Positions 13,863-22,108 of a DNA stretch of 32,154 nt are shown piece after piece. The DNA is taken from NCBI RefSeq assembly GCF_000716435.1, contig NZ_JNWO01000055.1, forward strand, positions 1 through 32,154. The letters are read 5' to 3'. The translations under genes and the position numbers were made by a program. Position 1 is the first letter of the stretch; each line of letters opens with the position of its first letter. The stretch is from Streptomyces xylophagus. GTDB taxonomy: Bacteria; Actinomycetota; Actinomycetes; Streptomycetales; Streptomycetaceae. The notes beneath the pieces were generated by a model that worked only from the letters and a program-made list of their open reading frames with translations, had not been told where the DNA came from and ran no database searches.

Positions 13863-14821
13863 CCGGCGGCCTTCACCACGACCTCCCCGGCCGCCGTCCG
13901 CGAGTACAGCACCGAGCGCCCCGCCCGCCGCCGCTCCACCAGCCCCGCGTCCCGCAGCACCCGCAGATGCCGGCCCACCGAGCCGAGCGCCTGTCCGGTC
14001 ACGGCGGTCAGCTGGCTGGTGCTCATCGGCGAGCCGAGCAGCATGAGCACGCCCGCCCGTGCGGGCCCCAGCAGCGCGCCCAGACTCTCGGGCACCGGCC
14101 GCCCGCCGTGGTCGGCGAGGACACCCGAGCAGGCGTAGATCATGGCGTACCGGTCCGGTTCCTCCCACGACACCCACCCGGCCTTCGGTGTGACCGGCAT
14201 GAAGAGCAGCTCCGCGCCGGAGACCTCGCGCGGCGGGTTCTCGTACAGGTTGATCTGCAGCCGGTTCTCCCCGAGCCACCGGGTCCGCCCCGGCTGCAGC
14301 GCGTCCAGCACGGCCGCCCAGCCGCCCTGGCTCACCTGCGTGGTGCGGGACACCACATCGGCCTCCAGGACGCGCCGTCGCCGCGCCCAGTACGGCCGTA
14401 CGGTCTCCTCCCAGACGTACTCCAGGAGCCGGGCCGCCCGCTCGGGCAGATCGTCGCGCTCCAGGGCGGCAGGGAGCGGCCCGGCGAGGGAGACCGTGAG
14501 GTTCGCCCGCGCGTCCTCGGGCCGGGTCTCCCGGACGCGGGCGACGGTCTCCGCGAACGACTCCCGGTCGGTCTGCGTCGGGCAGAAGAAGTCGGCGATC
14601 CAGGACCGCCCGAGCGCCGCCCGCACCAGTAGCCCGGTGACCGGTTCGGCCGCCAACAGGCCCTGGTAGCCCGGGAGATGGTCGCGCAGCCACGCCTGCT
14701 CGCCGGGGTGCGCGCCCACCCCCGCGTGCAGCAGCTTCAGCGAGGCGAAGGTCTCGGCGAACGACGACAGCACGAACCGGCTCCGGGCCAGGGTGTCCGC
14801 GTTGAGCTGCCACCACCCCAT
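13856..14821 (-). CDS. ArsR-like winged-helix regulator (DUF5937-type)
   Basis: A 321-residue regulator with its DNA-binding part at the C-terminus: residues about 245-320 form an ArsR-type winged helix (LGPARAGVLMLLGSPMSTSQLTAVTG, then SVGRHLRVLRDAGLVERRRAGRSVLY). The long N-terminal part (SRFVLSSFAETFASLKLL) is of the DUF5937 type common in Streptomyces. No metal-binding ELCVC box is seen, so it is not a classic metal sensor. ATG at 14821 is chosen; GTG at 14827 is an alternative. It is divergent from an MFS pump with 70 bases between and a 7-bp dyad there, so it probably represses the pump. Confidence 0.85.
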   Translation of the reverse strand: MGWWQLNADTLARSRFVLSSFAETFASLKLLHAGVGAHPGEQAWLRDHLPGYQGLLAAEPVTGLLVRAALGRSWIADFFCPTQTDRESFAETVARVRETRPEDARANLTVSLAGPLPAALERDDLPERAARLLEYVWEETVRPYWARRRRVLEADVVSRTTQVSQGGWAAVLDALQPGRTRWLGENRLQINLYENPPREVSGAELLFMPVTPKAGWVSWEEPDRYAMIYACSGVLADHGGRPVPESLGALLGPARAGVLMLLGSPMSTSQLTAVTGQALGSVGRHLRVLRDAGLVERRRAGRSVLYSRTAAGEVVVKAAGL

Positions 14822-14835
14822 CCGCACCCCCGGTG

Positions 14836-14853
14836 TTTCGCGTCCGCGCGAAA
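14836..14853. promoter_or_regulatory. Dyad between ArsR-like regulator and MFS pump
   Basis: TTTCGCG-TCCG-CGCGAAA is a perfect 7-bp-arm dyad, 14 bases before the regulator start and 38 bases before the pump start. A natural operator for the ArsR-like protein. Confidence 0.55.
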
Positions 14854-14891
14854 GAATACGACCCTCGCGCGCACCCCCGCAGACTCCGCCC

Positions 14892-16088
14892 ATGCGCAGC
14901 TACCGCGAGCTCTTCCGCACGCCCGAATACACCCCGTTCTTCTTCTCCTTCGCCGCCCAGAACGCGGCCCTCACGATCAGCGGCCTGGCGCTGGCCACCC
15001 TCGTCTACCGGGCCACGGCCTCGCCCTTGCTGTCGGCCGTGAGCATGTTCGGGCCGCAGCTCGCCCAGATGATCGGCGCGACCTTCTTCCTGTCGGGCGC
15101 CGACCGCCTGCCCCCACGCGCCACACTCACCGGCATCAACTCCGCCTTCGCCGTCTGTACGGCGGTGCTGGCGCTGCCCGGTCTGCCGATCGGGGCGGTC
15201 TTCGCCGTCGTGTTCCTGCAGGGCCTGATCGCCTCGCTGGGCGGGGGCGTGAGCGGCGGCCTGCTGAACGAGATCCTGCCCAAGGAGGGCTTCGTACTGG
15301 GCCGTTCGGTGTTCAACATGGCCTCCGGACTGATGCAGGTCACCGGTTTCGCGACGGGCGGCGCCCTGCTGACCCTCCTGTCCCCCCGCACCTGCCTGCT
15401 CCTGTCGGCCGCGCTGTACGCCACCACGGCCCTCGCCCTCCGCCTCGGCCTCACCGCCCGCCCACCCCGCTCCACGGGCCGCCCGTCGGTCGCGGCGACC
15501 TGGCGCACGAACGCCCTCCTGTGGTCCTCCCGCCCCCGCCGCCTCACCTACCTGGGTATGTGGCTCCCCAACGGCCTGGTCGTCGGCTGCGAGTCCCTCT
15601 ACGTCTCCTACGACTCCGGGTCCGCCGGTGCCCTGTTCGCGAGCGCGGCGCTGGGCATGTTCGCCGGCGACCTGACCCTGGGCCGTTTCGTACCGCCGGC
15701 CCTGCGCGCCCGTCTCGACGTCCCGCTCCGCCTCCTGCTGGCCGCTCCGTACCTGTTCTTCGCCCTCCGTCCGGGCATGCCGTGGGCGGCCATGGCGGTG
15801 TGCGTCGGCTCCGTGGGCTTCGGCGCGAGCCTCGTCCTCCAGGAACGCCTGATGACCCTCACCCCCGACGAACTCGCGGGCCACGCCCTCGGGTTGCGCT
15901 CCGCGGGCATGCTCACCATGCAGGGCGTGAGCGCGGCCCTCGCGGGCACGATCGCCCAACTCACCTCACCGGGAACGGCGATGACCCTGATGGCGACGGC
16001 CTCGACGGCGGTCACGCTGACCCTGGCGGTGCTCGCCCGACAGGAGCGGCACCTCCACCAGGGGCGGGTGATCCGTACTTTTCCGTAG
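14892..16088 (+). CDS. MFS transporter (12-helix type)
   Basis: A 398-residue permease with about 12 membrane segments, similar to single-component MFS exporters. It starts MRSYRELFRTPEYTPFFFSFAAQNAALTISGLAL, typical of this MFS group, with a cytoplasmic central loop near residues 185-215 (ARPPRSTGRPS). It probably exports a small toxic or signalling compound using the proton gradient. ATG at 14892 has no clear ribosome site; the frame opens earlier (14793) but that part has no similarity and overlaps the divergent gene. The divergent ArsR-like gene is the probable regulator. Confidence 0.87.
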   Translation: MRSYRELFRTPEYTPFFFSFAAQNAALTISGLALATLVYRATASPLLSAVSMFGPQLAQMIGATFFLSGADRLPPRATLTGINSAFAVCTAVLALPGLPIGAVFAVVFLQGLIASLGGGVSGGLLNEILPKEGFVLGRSVFNMASGLMQVTGFATGGALLTLLSPRTCLLLSAALYATTALALRLGLTARPPRSTGRPSVAATWRTNALLWSSRPRRLTYLGMWLPNGLVVGCESLYVSYDSGSAGALFASAALGMFAGDLTLGRFVPPALRARLDVPLRLLLAAPYLFFALRPGMPWAAMAVCVGSVGFGASLVLQERLMTLTPDELAGHALGLRSAGMLTMQGVSAALAGTIAQLTSPGTAMTLMATASTAVTLTLAVLARQERHLHQGRVIRTFP

Positions 16089-16100
16089 TCGGAGGCATCC

Positions 16101-16106
16101 TTGACA
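16101..16106 (+). promoter_or_regulatory. Possible -35 element
   Basis: TTGACA follows the MFS stop and precedes the acetyltransferase gene by about 120 bases. No good -10 is found at 17-18 bases, so this is weak. Confidence 0.25.
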
Positions 16107-16225
16107 GCGTGCGTACTGTTTCGCGACGTTTGGGCCCTGCCGAACTGTTCGTGTCTCGTCGTACCTTGGGATACGTAGGCAGGACGCGGACGACGCGTCG
16201 TGGGGGAATGGGGGGACGGTCGCCC

Positions 16226-17359
16226 ATGCGATCCAGCAGCAAGGCGGACATCACGATCCACAGACCGGAGGAGCTCGGCACCACGCTCCGTCAGGCCTGG
16301 CACAAGGCGATGGACGAGTCGCCGGACTACGCGAACCCTTTTCTGGCACCGGAGTTCGCGGACGGCGTCGGCCGGTACCGCGGCGGGGCGCAGGTGGCGG
16401 TTCTGCACGAGGGCGGGGAGCCGGTCGGCTTCTTCCCGTACGAACGCAACCCCTTCGGCGTCGGCCGGGCCATCGGCCTCGGCCTCTCCGACTGCCAGGC
16501 CCTGGTGCACCGGCCCGGTGTCACCTGGGACGTCCAGCAACTCCTGCGGGCCTGCGGCCTGTCGGTCTTCGAGTTCGACCATCTGGTCGAGGAACAGCAG
16601 CCGTTCGGCCGCCACGTCACCGGCACCTTCGCGTCCCCGGTGATCGACCTCAAGGACGGCGACGGCGAGATCCCCTACGCCGAGTGGCTGCGCGCCGCCT
16701 ACCCGGGCATCGCCAAGACGACCCTGAAGAAGGAACGCCGCCTCGGCCGCGACCTCGGCGAGATGCGGTTCGTCTACGACGAGCGTGACCCCAAAGTCCT
16801 GCACACGCTGATGCGTTGGAAGTCGGCGCAGTACCGCAGGACCGGCCGCATGGACCGCTTCGCGCGCCCCTGGATCGTAGACCTGGTGGACCATCTCTTC
16901 CGGGTCCGCGAAGAACACTTCACCGGCGTCCTGTCGGTCCTCTACGCCGGGGACCGCCCGGTGGCGGCCCACTTCGGACCGACGTCCCGCACGCTGTTCG
17001 CGGCCTGGTTCACGGCGTACGACCCCGAACTCCGTTACTACTCGCCCGGATTGATCATGCACCTCAGGATGGCCGAGGAGGCGGGCCGGCACGGGGTGCG
17101 CCTCATGGACCTGGGGCGCGGCGACAAGGAGTGGAAGGACTGGCTCAAGACCCGCGAACTGCGCGTAGGCGAGGGCTTCGCCACCCGCCCCCACCCGGTG
17201 GCGGCGGCCCACCGCCTGTGGCGCCGCCCGGTACGCGGCCTGCGCAACACGGTCCTGGCCCACCCCGGCCTCCGGGACCCGGCGGACCGCCTGCTGAAAA
17301 CGGTGGGCACGCTGCGCACGAGCGGCCGTACGTCCGGCCGGGCGGCGCTCAAGAAGTGA
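16226..17359 (+). CDS. CelD/FemAB-like GNAT acetyltransferase
   Basis: A 377-residue protein of the Acetyltransf_6 type (once named CelD, cellulose biosynthesis), a double-GNAT fold related to FemAB. Seen: FLAPEFADGVGRYRGGAQVAVLHEGGEPVGFFPYE in the first half; and in the second half KTTLKKERRLGRDLG, GVLSVLYAGDRPVAAHFGPTS, and RLMDLGRGDKEWKDWLKTRE, the family's conserved end. Such enzymes add acyl or aminoacyl groups to sugars or envelope polymers; the substrate here is unknown. ATG at 16226 is preferred, with a purine-rich GGGGGGA 9 bases upstream; ATG at 16208 (6 residues longer) has a badly spaced site. A longer frame upstream overlaps the MFS gene in a wrong frame. A hairpin follows at 17381. 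Confidence 0.85.
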   Translation: MRSSSKADITIHRPEELGTTLRQAWHKAMDESPDYANPFLAPEFADGVGRYRGGAQVAVLHEGGEPVGFFPYERNPFGVGRAIGLGLSDCQALVHRPGVTWDVQQLLRACGLSVFEFDHLVEEQQPFGRHVTGTFASPVIDLKDGDGEIPYAEWLRAAYPGIAKTTLKKERRLGRDLGEMRFVYDERDPKVLHTLMRWKSAQYRRTGRMDRFARPWIVDLVDHLFRVREEHFTGVLSVLYAGDRPVAAHFGPTSRTLFAAWFTAYDPELRYYSPGLIMHLRMAEEAGRHGVRLMDLGRGDKEWKDWLKTRELRVGEGFATRPHPVAAAHRLWRRPVRGLRNTVLAHPGLRDPADRLLKTVGTLRTSGRTSGRAALKK

Positions 17360-17380
17360 CGATGCGGCAACATCACCCCC

Positions 17381-17415
17381 AAGGGGCCCTGGACCGGAGA
17401 GGTCAAGGGCCCCTT
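17381..17415 (+). terminator. Hairpin after the acetyltransferase gene
   Basis: AAGGGGCCCT (17381-17390) and AGGGCCCCTT (17406-17415), a perfect 10-bp stem with GACC/GGTC nested in the loop, 21 bases past the stop. Confidence 0.7.
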
Positions 17416-17540
17416 CCGCGCTCCGTCCCCGTCCCCCGACACCCGTACGACAGGCGGCCGTGGTAGACAACGCCGATGATGGTCAAGGTCGTTGGTGCCC
17501 GACTCGCGGGCGACCGCGCGACAACAGGAAGGGGCAACCC

Positions 17541-18505
17541 GTGCTTCTGAAGACCTTCCGCTGGTCGTTCGCGGTCACCGCGCTCGGCCTGGCCCTGGGA
17601 GTCTGGTACGGCGGCTGGACGGCGTTCGGCGTCATCGCGATCCTCGCCGTCCTGGAGATCTCGCTGTCCTTCGACAACGCGGTGGTCAACGCCGGGATCC
17701 TGAAGAAGATGTCCGCCTTCTGGCAGAAGATCTTCCTCACGGTGCGGCGATCGCGGCCTTCGGCGGCATGTTCCTCCTGATGATCTTCCTGGACTTCATC
17801 TTCGAGGACCGTGACATCAAGTGGCTGGGCTGGCTGGAACGCCCCCTCGCCAGGCTCGGCAAGGTCGACATGCTCTCGGTCTGCATCGCGCTGATCGTCC
17901 TCCTCATCACCTCCTTCACCTTCGCGACCCACGCCCACCAGCACGGCGGCGCCCACGCGGACAAGGCCCAGACGGTCCTCGTCTCCGGCATCGCCGGCCT
18001 GATCACGTACATGATCGTCGGCGGCCTCTCGGGCTTCTTCGAGGACCGCCTGGAGGCGGAGGAGGAACGGGAACGGGAAAGCGACCGCTCGGCGGTGGTC
18101 CTGGCCGGCCAGGCGGCGTTCTTCATGTTCCTGTACCTGGAAGTCCTGGACGCGTCCTTCTCCTTCGACGGCGTGATCGGTGCCTTCGCCATCACCAACG
18201 ACATCGTCCTCATGGCCCTCGGCCTCGGCATCGGCGCGATGTACGTCCGCTCACTGACGGTCTACCTGGTCCGCCAGGGCACCCTCGACGACTACGTCTA
18301 CCTGGAGCACGGCGCCCACTACGCGATCGGCGCCCTGGCCGTGATCCTGATGGTCACCATCCAGTACCAGATCAACGAGGTCATCACGGGGCTGGTGGGG
18401 GTCGTACTGATCGGGTGGTCGTTCTGGTCGTCGGTCCGCCGCAACCGGGCGCTGGCGGAGACGGAGGGGGAGGCGGAGCCTGTCGACGCGGCGAGGGTTC
18501 CCTGA
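17541..18505 (+). pseudogene. DUF475/TerC-type membrane protein, internal deletion and frameshift
   Basis: The start is normal: GTG at 17541 after GGAAGGGG, reading MLLKTFRWSFAVTALGLALGVWYGG and the conserved LEISLSFDNAVVNAGILKKM. After about 66 residues (FWQKIFLTV) this frame runs into a stop at 17778-17780. From about 17745 another frame continues with AAIAAFGGMFLLMIFLDFIFEDRD through to 18505, with all later conserved blocks (SFSFDGVIGAFAITNDIVLMALGLGIGAMYVRSL). In intact relatives, as I remember them, about 50 residues with a membrane segment lie between these two blocks. So roughly 150 bases are missing, in a length that is not a multiple of three. The protein is broken unless this is an assembly error. 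TerC/DUF475 proteins are inner-membrane proteins linked to metal export or tellurite resistance. Confidence 0.82.
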
Positions 18506-18527
18506 CCGTCGCTCTTGGCAAGCAGAA

Positions 18528-18555
18528 GGCCACCTGCCGAGATCGGCAGGTGGCC
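18528..18555. terminator. Bidirectional hairpin between TerC-type gene and tRNA-Arg
   Basis: GGCCACCTGCCGA and its exact reverse complement are separated by two bases, giving a 13-base-arm dyad between the converging pseudogene and tRNA. Confidence 0.75.
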
Positions 18556-18561
18556 CTGTGT

Positions 18562-18637
18562 TGGTGCCCTCGGCAGGATTCGAACCTGCGACACCGGCTT
18601 TAGGAGAGCCGTGCTCTATCCCCTGAGCTACGAAGGC
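18562..18637 (-). tRNA. tRNA-Arg (anticodon CCT)
   Basis: A full cloverleaf is read on the minus strand. The acceptor GCCTTCG pairs with CGAGGGC (one wobble), the D arm is GCTC/GAGC, and the anticodon stem CGGCT/AGCCG carries the loop CTCCTAA (anticodon CCT, codon AGG). The T arm is CAGG-TTCGAAT-CCTG. The discriminator A and an encoded CCA end at 18562. Confidence 0.97.
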
Positions 18638-18732
18638 GGGACGGACCGCCCCGGAGAGCGGTCCAGGACAGGGTAGCGGATTTGGGCGGGGTGGTTCGGT
18701 GCGGGCGGCCAACGCGGGGGCGGGGGGCGGGG

Positions 18733-20385
18733 TCAGGACAAGGGCACCCGTGTGAAGCGGCCCGCCACCCTCAGGTCCGCCTCGATGTCGTTCGCCGTCG
18801 TCGTCAGCTCGGGGAGGATGTCGTGGACGTACTCCTCGACCGTGCTGCGGGACACATGGGTCGCCGTGTTCAGGGCGGCGACGACCCGGCCCGTGCGGTC
18901 GCGGACCGGTACGGCGACCGAGCGCAGGCCCACCTCCAGCTCCTCGTCGACCAGGGCGTAGCCCTGTGAGCGGACCGTTTCCAGGGCCGTTGCCAGCGCC
19001 GTCGGGTCGGTCAGCGTGTGCGGGGTCAGCGGACGTAGATCACGGTCCGTCGGCGGGGCGTCCGCCAGGAGCACGCGGCCCAGTGCCGTCGCGTACGCCG
19101 GGAAACGCGTGCCGACCGCGATGTTCACGCTCATCACGCGGCTCGTCGCGACCCGGGCCGTGTACTGGATGTCGTCGCCGACCAGGATCGCCAGGGACGC
19201 CGGCTCGTGGATGCGGGCCGCGAGGGTGCCGAGGTGGGGGAGCGCGAGGTCGGGGAGGGTCGTGCGGGAGAGGGGCGGGAAGCCGAGGGACAGGACCCGG
19301 GGGGTGAGGGTGAAGCGGCGGTCGCCGGACGGGGCGACCAGGCCCAGGTGCTCGTACGTGATCAGTGCCCGGCGGGCCGTCGCCCGCGCCAGTCCCGTCG
19401 CCTGGGCGACCTCCGTCAGGGTCAGTTCGGCGCGGCCCTCGCCGAAGGCGGTGAGGACGGTCAGTCCGCGGGCCAGGGACTCGATGAACTCCCGGCCCAG
19501 TTCCTGCTTCGAGGCCCCCGTCCAGGTCGCGAGTCCGGACGGGGCGGCGACGGACTCCCCCTGGGGCGTCTCGCGCAGGTCGTCCTCCATCGCCCCGACC
19601 GCCACGCGCAGCCGCGGCAACAGCGTGTTCCGCAGGTCCTCCGCCGTGTGCCGGCTCGTGTGGCTCACGACGCTCGCCACGCACGCGATCGTGCCGGTAC
19701 GGGGATCACGCACCGGCACGGACACCGCCACCAGCCCCGGTTCGATGAGCTGGTCGTCCAGCGCCCAGCCGTCCTCGCGCGCCTGTACGGCCGACCTCTC
19801 GAAGTCGGGTCCGGGCGGCGACGAACGTACCGGGACGGCCGGGAACCCCCTGTCCTCCGGGTCCGTCGCCCGCCGCTCCCGCCACCGCCGCCAGTCCGCG
19901 TCCGTCCACTCCGTCGCGAACAGCGGTCCCGGCGCGGTGCGTTCGGCCGGCAGCAGGTCGCCGATGCGGAAGCTCAGGGACATCGCGCGGCGGCGGGTGG
20001 CCTGGTGGATGAAGCGGATGCCGTCCCGGTCGGCGACCGCCAACGACACCGACTCGTCCAACTCGTCGGCCAGGGCGTCCGCGCGGGCGTCCAGGACGGC
20101 CGGCAGGCGCAGGGCGGCGAGATAGGCGTTGCCGAGTTCCATCACCCGGGGGGTGAGAATCGCGTCCCGGCCGTCGAGACGGACGTATCCCATGCGGGCG
20201 AGCGTCGCGGTGATCCGGTCGACGGTGGAACGGGCGAGCCCGGTGCCCCGTTCGAGACCGCTGAGGCTCAACATGCCGCCCGCATCGGTCAGTTGCCGCA
20301 ACACGGCGACCCCCCGGATCAACGGGGCGATCGCCTCGGCGGGCACGGCGACGGCGTGGTCGTCCAGCGTGATGTCAGCGGGCAT
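18733..20385 (-). CDS. Tandem IclR-family regulator (two fused copies)
   Basis: A 550-residue protein with two complete IclR units in one chain. HTH1 lies at about residues 22-72 (LSLSGLERGTGLARSTVDRITATL) with effector domain 1 to about 272. HTH2 lies at about 303-363 (LTLTEVAQATGLARATARRALITYEHLGLV), preceded by the QELGREFIESLARGLTVL segment known from PcaR/PobR-type IclR proteins, with effector domain 2 to 542. The second effector domain keeps FPAYATALGRVLLA and GLRSVAVPVRD. The first has diverged in the equivalent GDLLPAERTAPGPLFA segment, so only the second may bind the aromatic or keto-acid ligand. ATG at 20385 has CGGAG 5 bases upstream. No target operon is adjacent. Confidence 0.9.
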   Translation of the reverse strand: MPADITLDDHAVAVPAEAIAPLIRGVAVLRQLTDAGGMLSLSGLERGTGLARSTVDRITATLARMGYVRLDGRDAILTPRVMELGNAYLAALRLPAVLDARADALADELDESVSLAVADRDGIRFIHQATRRRAMSLSFRIGDLLPAERTAPGPLFATEWTDADWRRWRERRATDPEDRGFPAVPVRSSPPGPDFERSAVQAREDGWALDDQLIEPGLVAVSVPVRDPRTGTIACVASVVSHTSRHTAEDLRNTLLPRLRVAVGAMEDDLRETPQGESVAAPSGLATWTGASKQELGREFIESLARGLTVLTAFGEGRAELTLTEVAQATGLARATARRALITYEHLGLVAPSGDRRFTLTPRVLSLGFPPLSRTTLPDLALPHLGTLAARIHEPASLAILVGDDIQYTARVATSRVMSVNIAVGTRFPAYATALGRVLLADAPPTDRDLRPLTPHTLTDPTALATALETVRSQGYALVDEELEVGLRSVAVPVRDRTGRVVAALNTATHVSRSTVEEYVHDILPELTTTANDIEADLRVAGRFTRVPLS

Positions 20386-20494
20386 CGATTCTCCGGTACG
20401 GCAATCTCGGCAGCCCTACGGTAAGCCCGAGCCGCACGCCGGCACCGCCGACGGCCCTACGGCGGGCCCGTGCCCGGCGCACCCTCTCCGCCGC

Positions 20495-20546
20495 CGGACC
20501 CGCGACACCGGCTTTAGGAGAGCCGTGCTCCATCCACCGAGCCGAG
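20495..20546 (-). pseudogene. Degenerate tRNA-Arg(CCT) copy
   Basis: 29 bases (20502-20530) are identical to 18588-18616 of the tRNA-Arg gene, covering the anticodon arm with CCT loop and part of the D arm. Similarity fades on both sides. The D stem is still paired, but the T loop TTCGAAT has become TCCGGCG and no acceptor partner remains. It is therefore not a working tRNA. It lies 1.9 kb upstream of the intact gene, with the IclR gene between. Confidence 0.85.
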
Positions 20547-20601
20547 CCCACCGGCGACGGGCCTGTCTACAAGCCCCAACCCGGCCAGCCCACCCGTCCC
20601 C

Positions 20602-21885
20602 CTACCGCGTCCGAGTCACCGTCACCCGATAGTTCCCCGCGGCATCCACCCCCGTCACCGCCACCCCGACCCCCCTCACCGGATCCCGGAACGTCTCCCC
20701 CACCCCGAACGGCGCGTCCGACAGTTCGGCGTGGACGTTGGGGCTCCGCGTGCACCCGCCGCTGTTCCGGTGCGCGTCGTACACCTTCACCGGGCCCATC
20801 CCCGTGTCCACGTCCGCCTCCACCTTGTAGATGAGGACCCCGGGCCGGCACACCGCCTCGTCGTTGCCCTCGTGGGTGCGGACCTCCAGGGCGTAGCCCG
20901 TGCGTCGGGAGAGCGGGACGAAGATCAGCCTCGTGCCGTCGGTGGACGGGCGTTCCAGCGGGGTCAGGGTGTACTCCGAAGTGCCCCTGTTCATCGCGCA
21001 GTTGACCTGGGACGGGTCGAGCCAGCCGAGTTTCCACTTGTGCCAGCCGAGGAGGTCGTTGTCGGCGCCCCAGTCCTCGCTCATGATGTCCCAGTGGCCG
21101 ACCGCGCCTCCGCCCTCCTGGGTGTAGAGGTCGGGGAGGCCGAAGACGTGGCCGTTCTCGTGGGGGAGGACCCGGTAGCCGGTCTGGGCGTAGGTGCCGG
21201 AGCCGTCGTCCTGGCGGGAGTAGACGAAGGAGGCGTTCGAGACCGGGACGCCGTCCGCGACCGGGGCTTCCGTGTTGCCCGCGAAGGTCACCGACAGGAC
21301 CGTGTCCAGGGCGGAGGGACCCGCGTTCGGGGTGACCAGCACGTTCAGGAGGTCGTACTGGCGGAAGTCCACGGTCGGGTCCGCCGCGGCCACGATGTCC
21401 TGGACGAGCTGCCGGTACCCGGGGTCGAAGGGCGCGCCGCGCTCTATGCCGTAGGACTTGAAGGGCTTGGGCATGCGGAGCCAGTGGGGGACCGGGGTCT
21501 CGGGGCGGTAGTCGAGGCGGCCGTAGGAGCTGGTGCGGAACCAGTCCTGGGTCTGCGGGAAGAACTCGTGGTAGCGGTCCATCGCGGTGCCCGGGCCGGG
21601 GGCGTCGGAGAAGTCGACCATCAGGGTCAGGGCGTGGACCGTGCCGGTGGAGCGGGAGTAGCCGCCCGGGGTGGGGATGCCCTCGGACATCTCGGTGTCG
21701 AGGGGGCCGCTGATCATGCAGGCGCCGAGTGCGGAGGTGCGGGCGAGCGCGACCGGGCCCGCCGCCGTCATGGCGCCCGGGGTGAGGTGTCCCGTACCGG
21801 CCGAGGTGCTGACCGCGAGGGTCAGGACGGTCACGGACGCGAGGGCGGCCACGCGGCGCGGGCGTATCCGACGGCTGGGCTGCAT
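20602..21885 (-). CDS. Secreted M6-type metalloprotease
   Basis: A 427-residue protein with a Sec-type signal peptide: arginine-rich start MQPSRRIRPRR, a hydrophobic run, and an Ala-x-Ala-like cut region near residue 30. The zinc site is His242-Glu243-Asn-Gly-His246 followed by GLPDLY, as in M6 (immune inhibitor A) proteases. A WDIMS met-turn lies about 25 residues on. A C-terminal beta-rich region follows (GVGVAVTGVDAAGNYRVTVTRT). It should degrade extracellular proteins. ATG at 21885 with AAGGG 8 bases upstream is preferred over the earlier in-frame ATG, which would precede the signal peptide. A Crp-like site lies about 125 bases upstream. Confidence 0.88.
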   Translation of the reverse strand: MQPSRRIRPRRVAALASVTVLTLAVSTSAGTGHLTPGAMTAAGPVALARTSALGACMISGPLDTEMSEGIPTPGGYSRSTGTVHALTLMVDFSDAPGPGTAMDRYHEFFPQTQDWFRTSSYGRLDYRPETPVPHWLRMPKPFKSYGIERGAPFDPGYRQLVQDIVAAADPTVDFRQYDLLNVLVTPNAGPSALDTVLSVTFAGNTEAPVADGVPVSNASFVYSRQDDGSGTYAQTGYRVLPHENGHVFGLPDLYTQEGGGAVGHWDIMSEDWGADNDLLGWHKWKLGWLDPSQVNCAMNRGTSEYTLTPLERPSTDGTRLIFVPLSRRTGYALEVRTHEGNDEAVCRPGVLIYKVEADVDTGMGPVKVYDAHRNSGGCTRSPNVHAELSDAPFGVGETFRDPVRGVGVAVTGVDAAGNYRVTVTRTR

Positions 21886-22008
21886 GCAGGGACCCTTCGC
21901 GCCACGGCAGCCGCCGGTCTCCGGCTGCACCCTTTCGATCACCCTGTGTCGTGTGGTGCGAGGGCGCGCGCTGGAGGAGACCGACCGTGTGGTGCGGGCC
22001 CCATGGGG

Positions 22009-22024
22009 TGTGACTCAGGTCACA
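22009..22024. promoter_or_regulatory. Crp-like binding site
   Basis: TGTGACTCAGGTCACA fits TGTGA-N6-TCACA exactly and also the Streptomyces Crp pattern GTG(N)6GNCAC. It lies between the M6 protease and TetR genes, 124 bases before the protease start and 116 before the TetR start. Confidence 0.55.
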
Positions 22025-22053
22025 TCAAATGTCTCGCCGGGCGGGAAATAACC

Positions 22054-22108
22054 GGGGACCGTTTCCCCGTTTAGCCATGTGTCCGAGCGAAACGGGGAGT
22101 CCGTCCCC
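22054..22108. promoter_or_regulatory. Pair of GGGGA-N5-TCCCC dyads, probable TetR operators
   Basis: GGGGACCGTTTCCCC (22054-22068) and GGGGAGTCCGTCCCC (22094-22108) share the same half-sites and spacing, with centres 40 bases (about four turns) apart, just upstream of the TetR gene. Confidence 0.5.

Noticed and set aside
13761..15959. 732-residue minus-strand open frame
   Set aside because: Covers the ArsR-like and MFS genes in wrong frames or antisense; no family pattern.
14678..16207. Long upstream part of the frame containing the acetyltransferase
   Set aside because: It overlaps the MFS gene in a different frame and has no similarity; only the part from 16226 is the real gene.
17541..17780. 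Programmed frameshift in the TerC-type gene
   Set aside because: A simple slip would restore the frame but not the roughly 50 missing conserved residues, so deletion is the better explanation.
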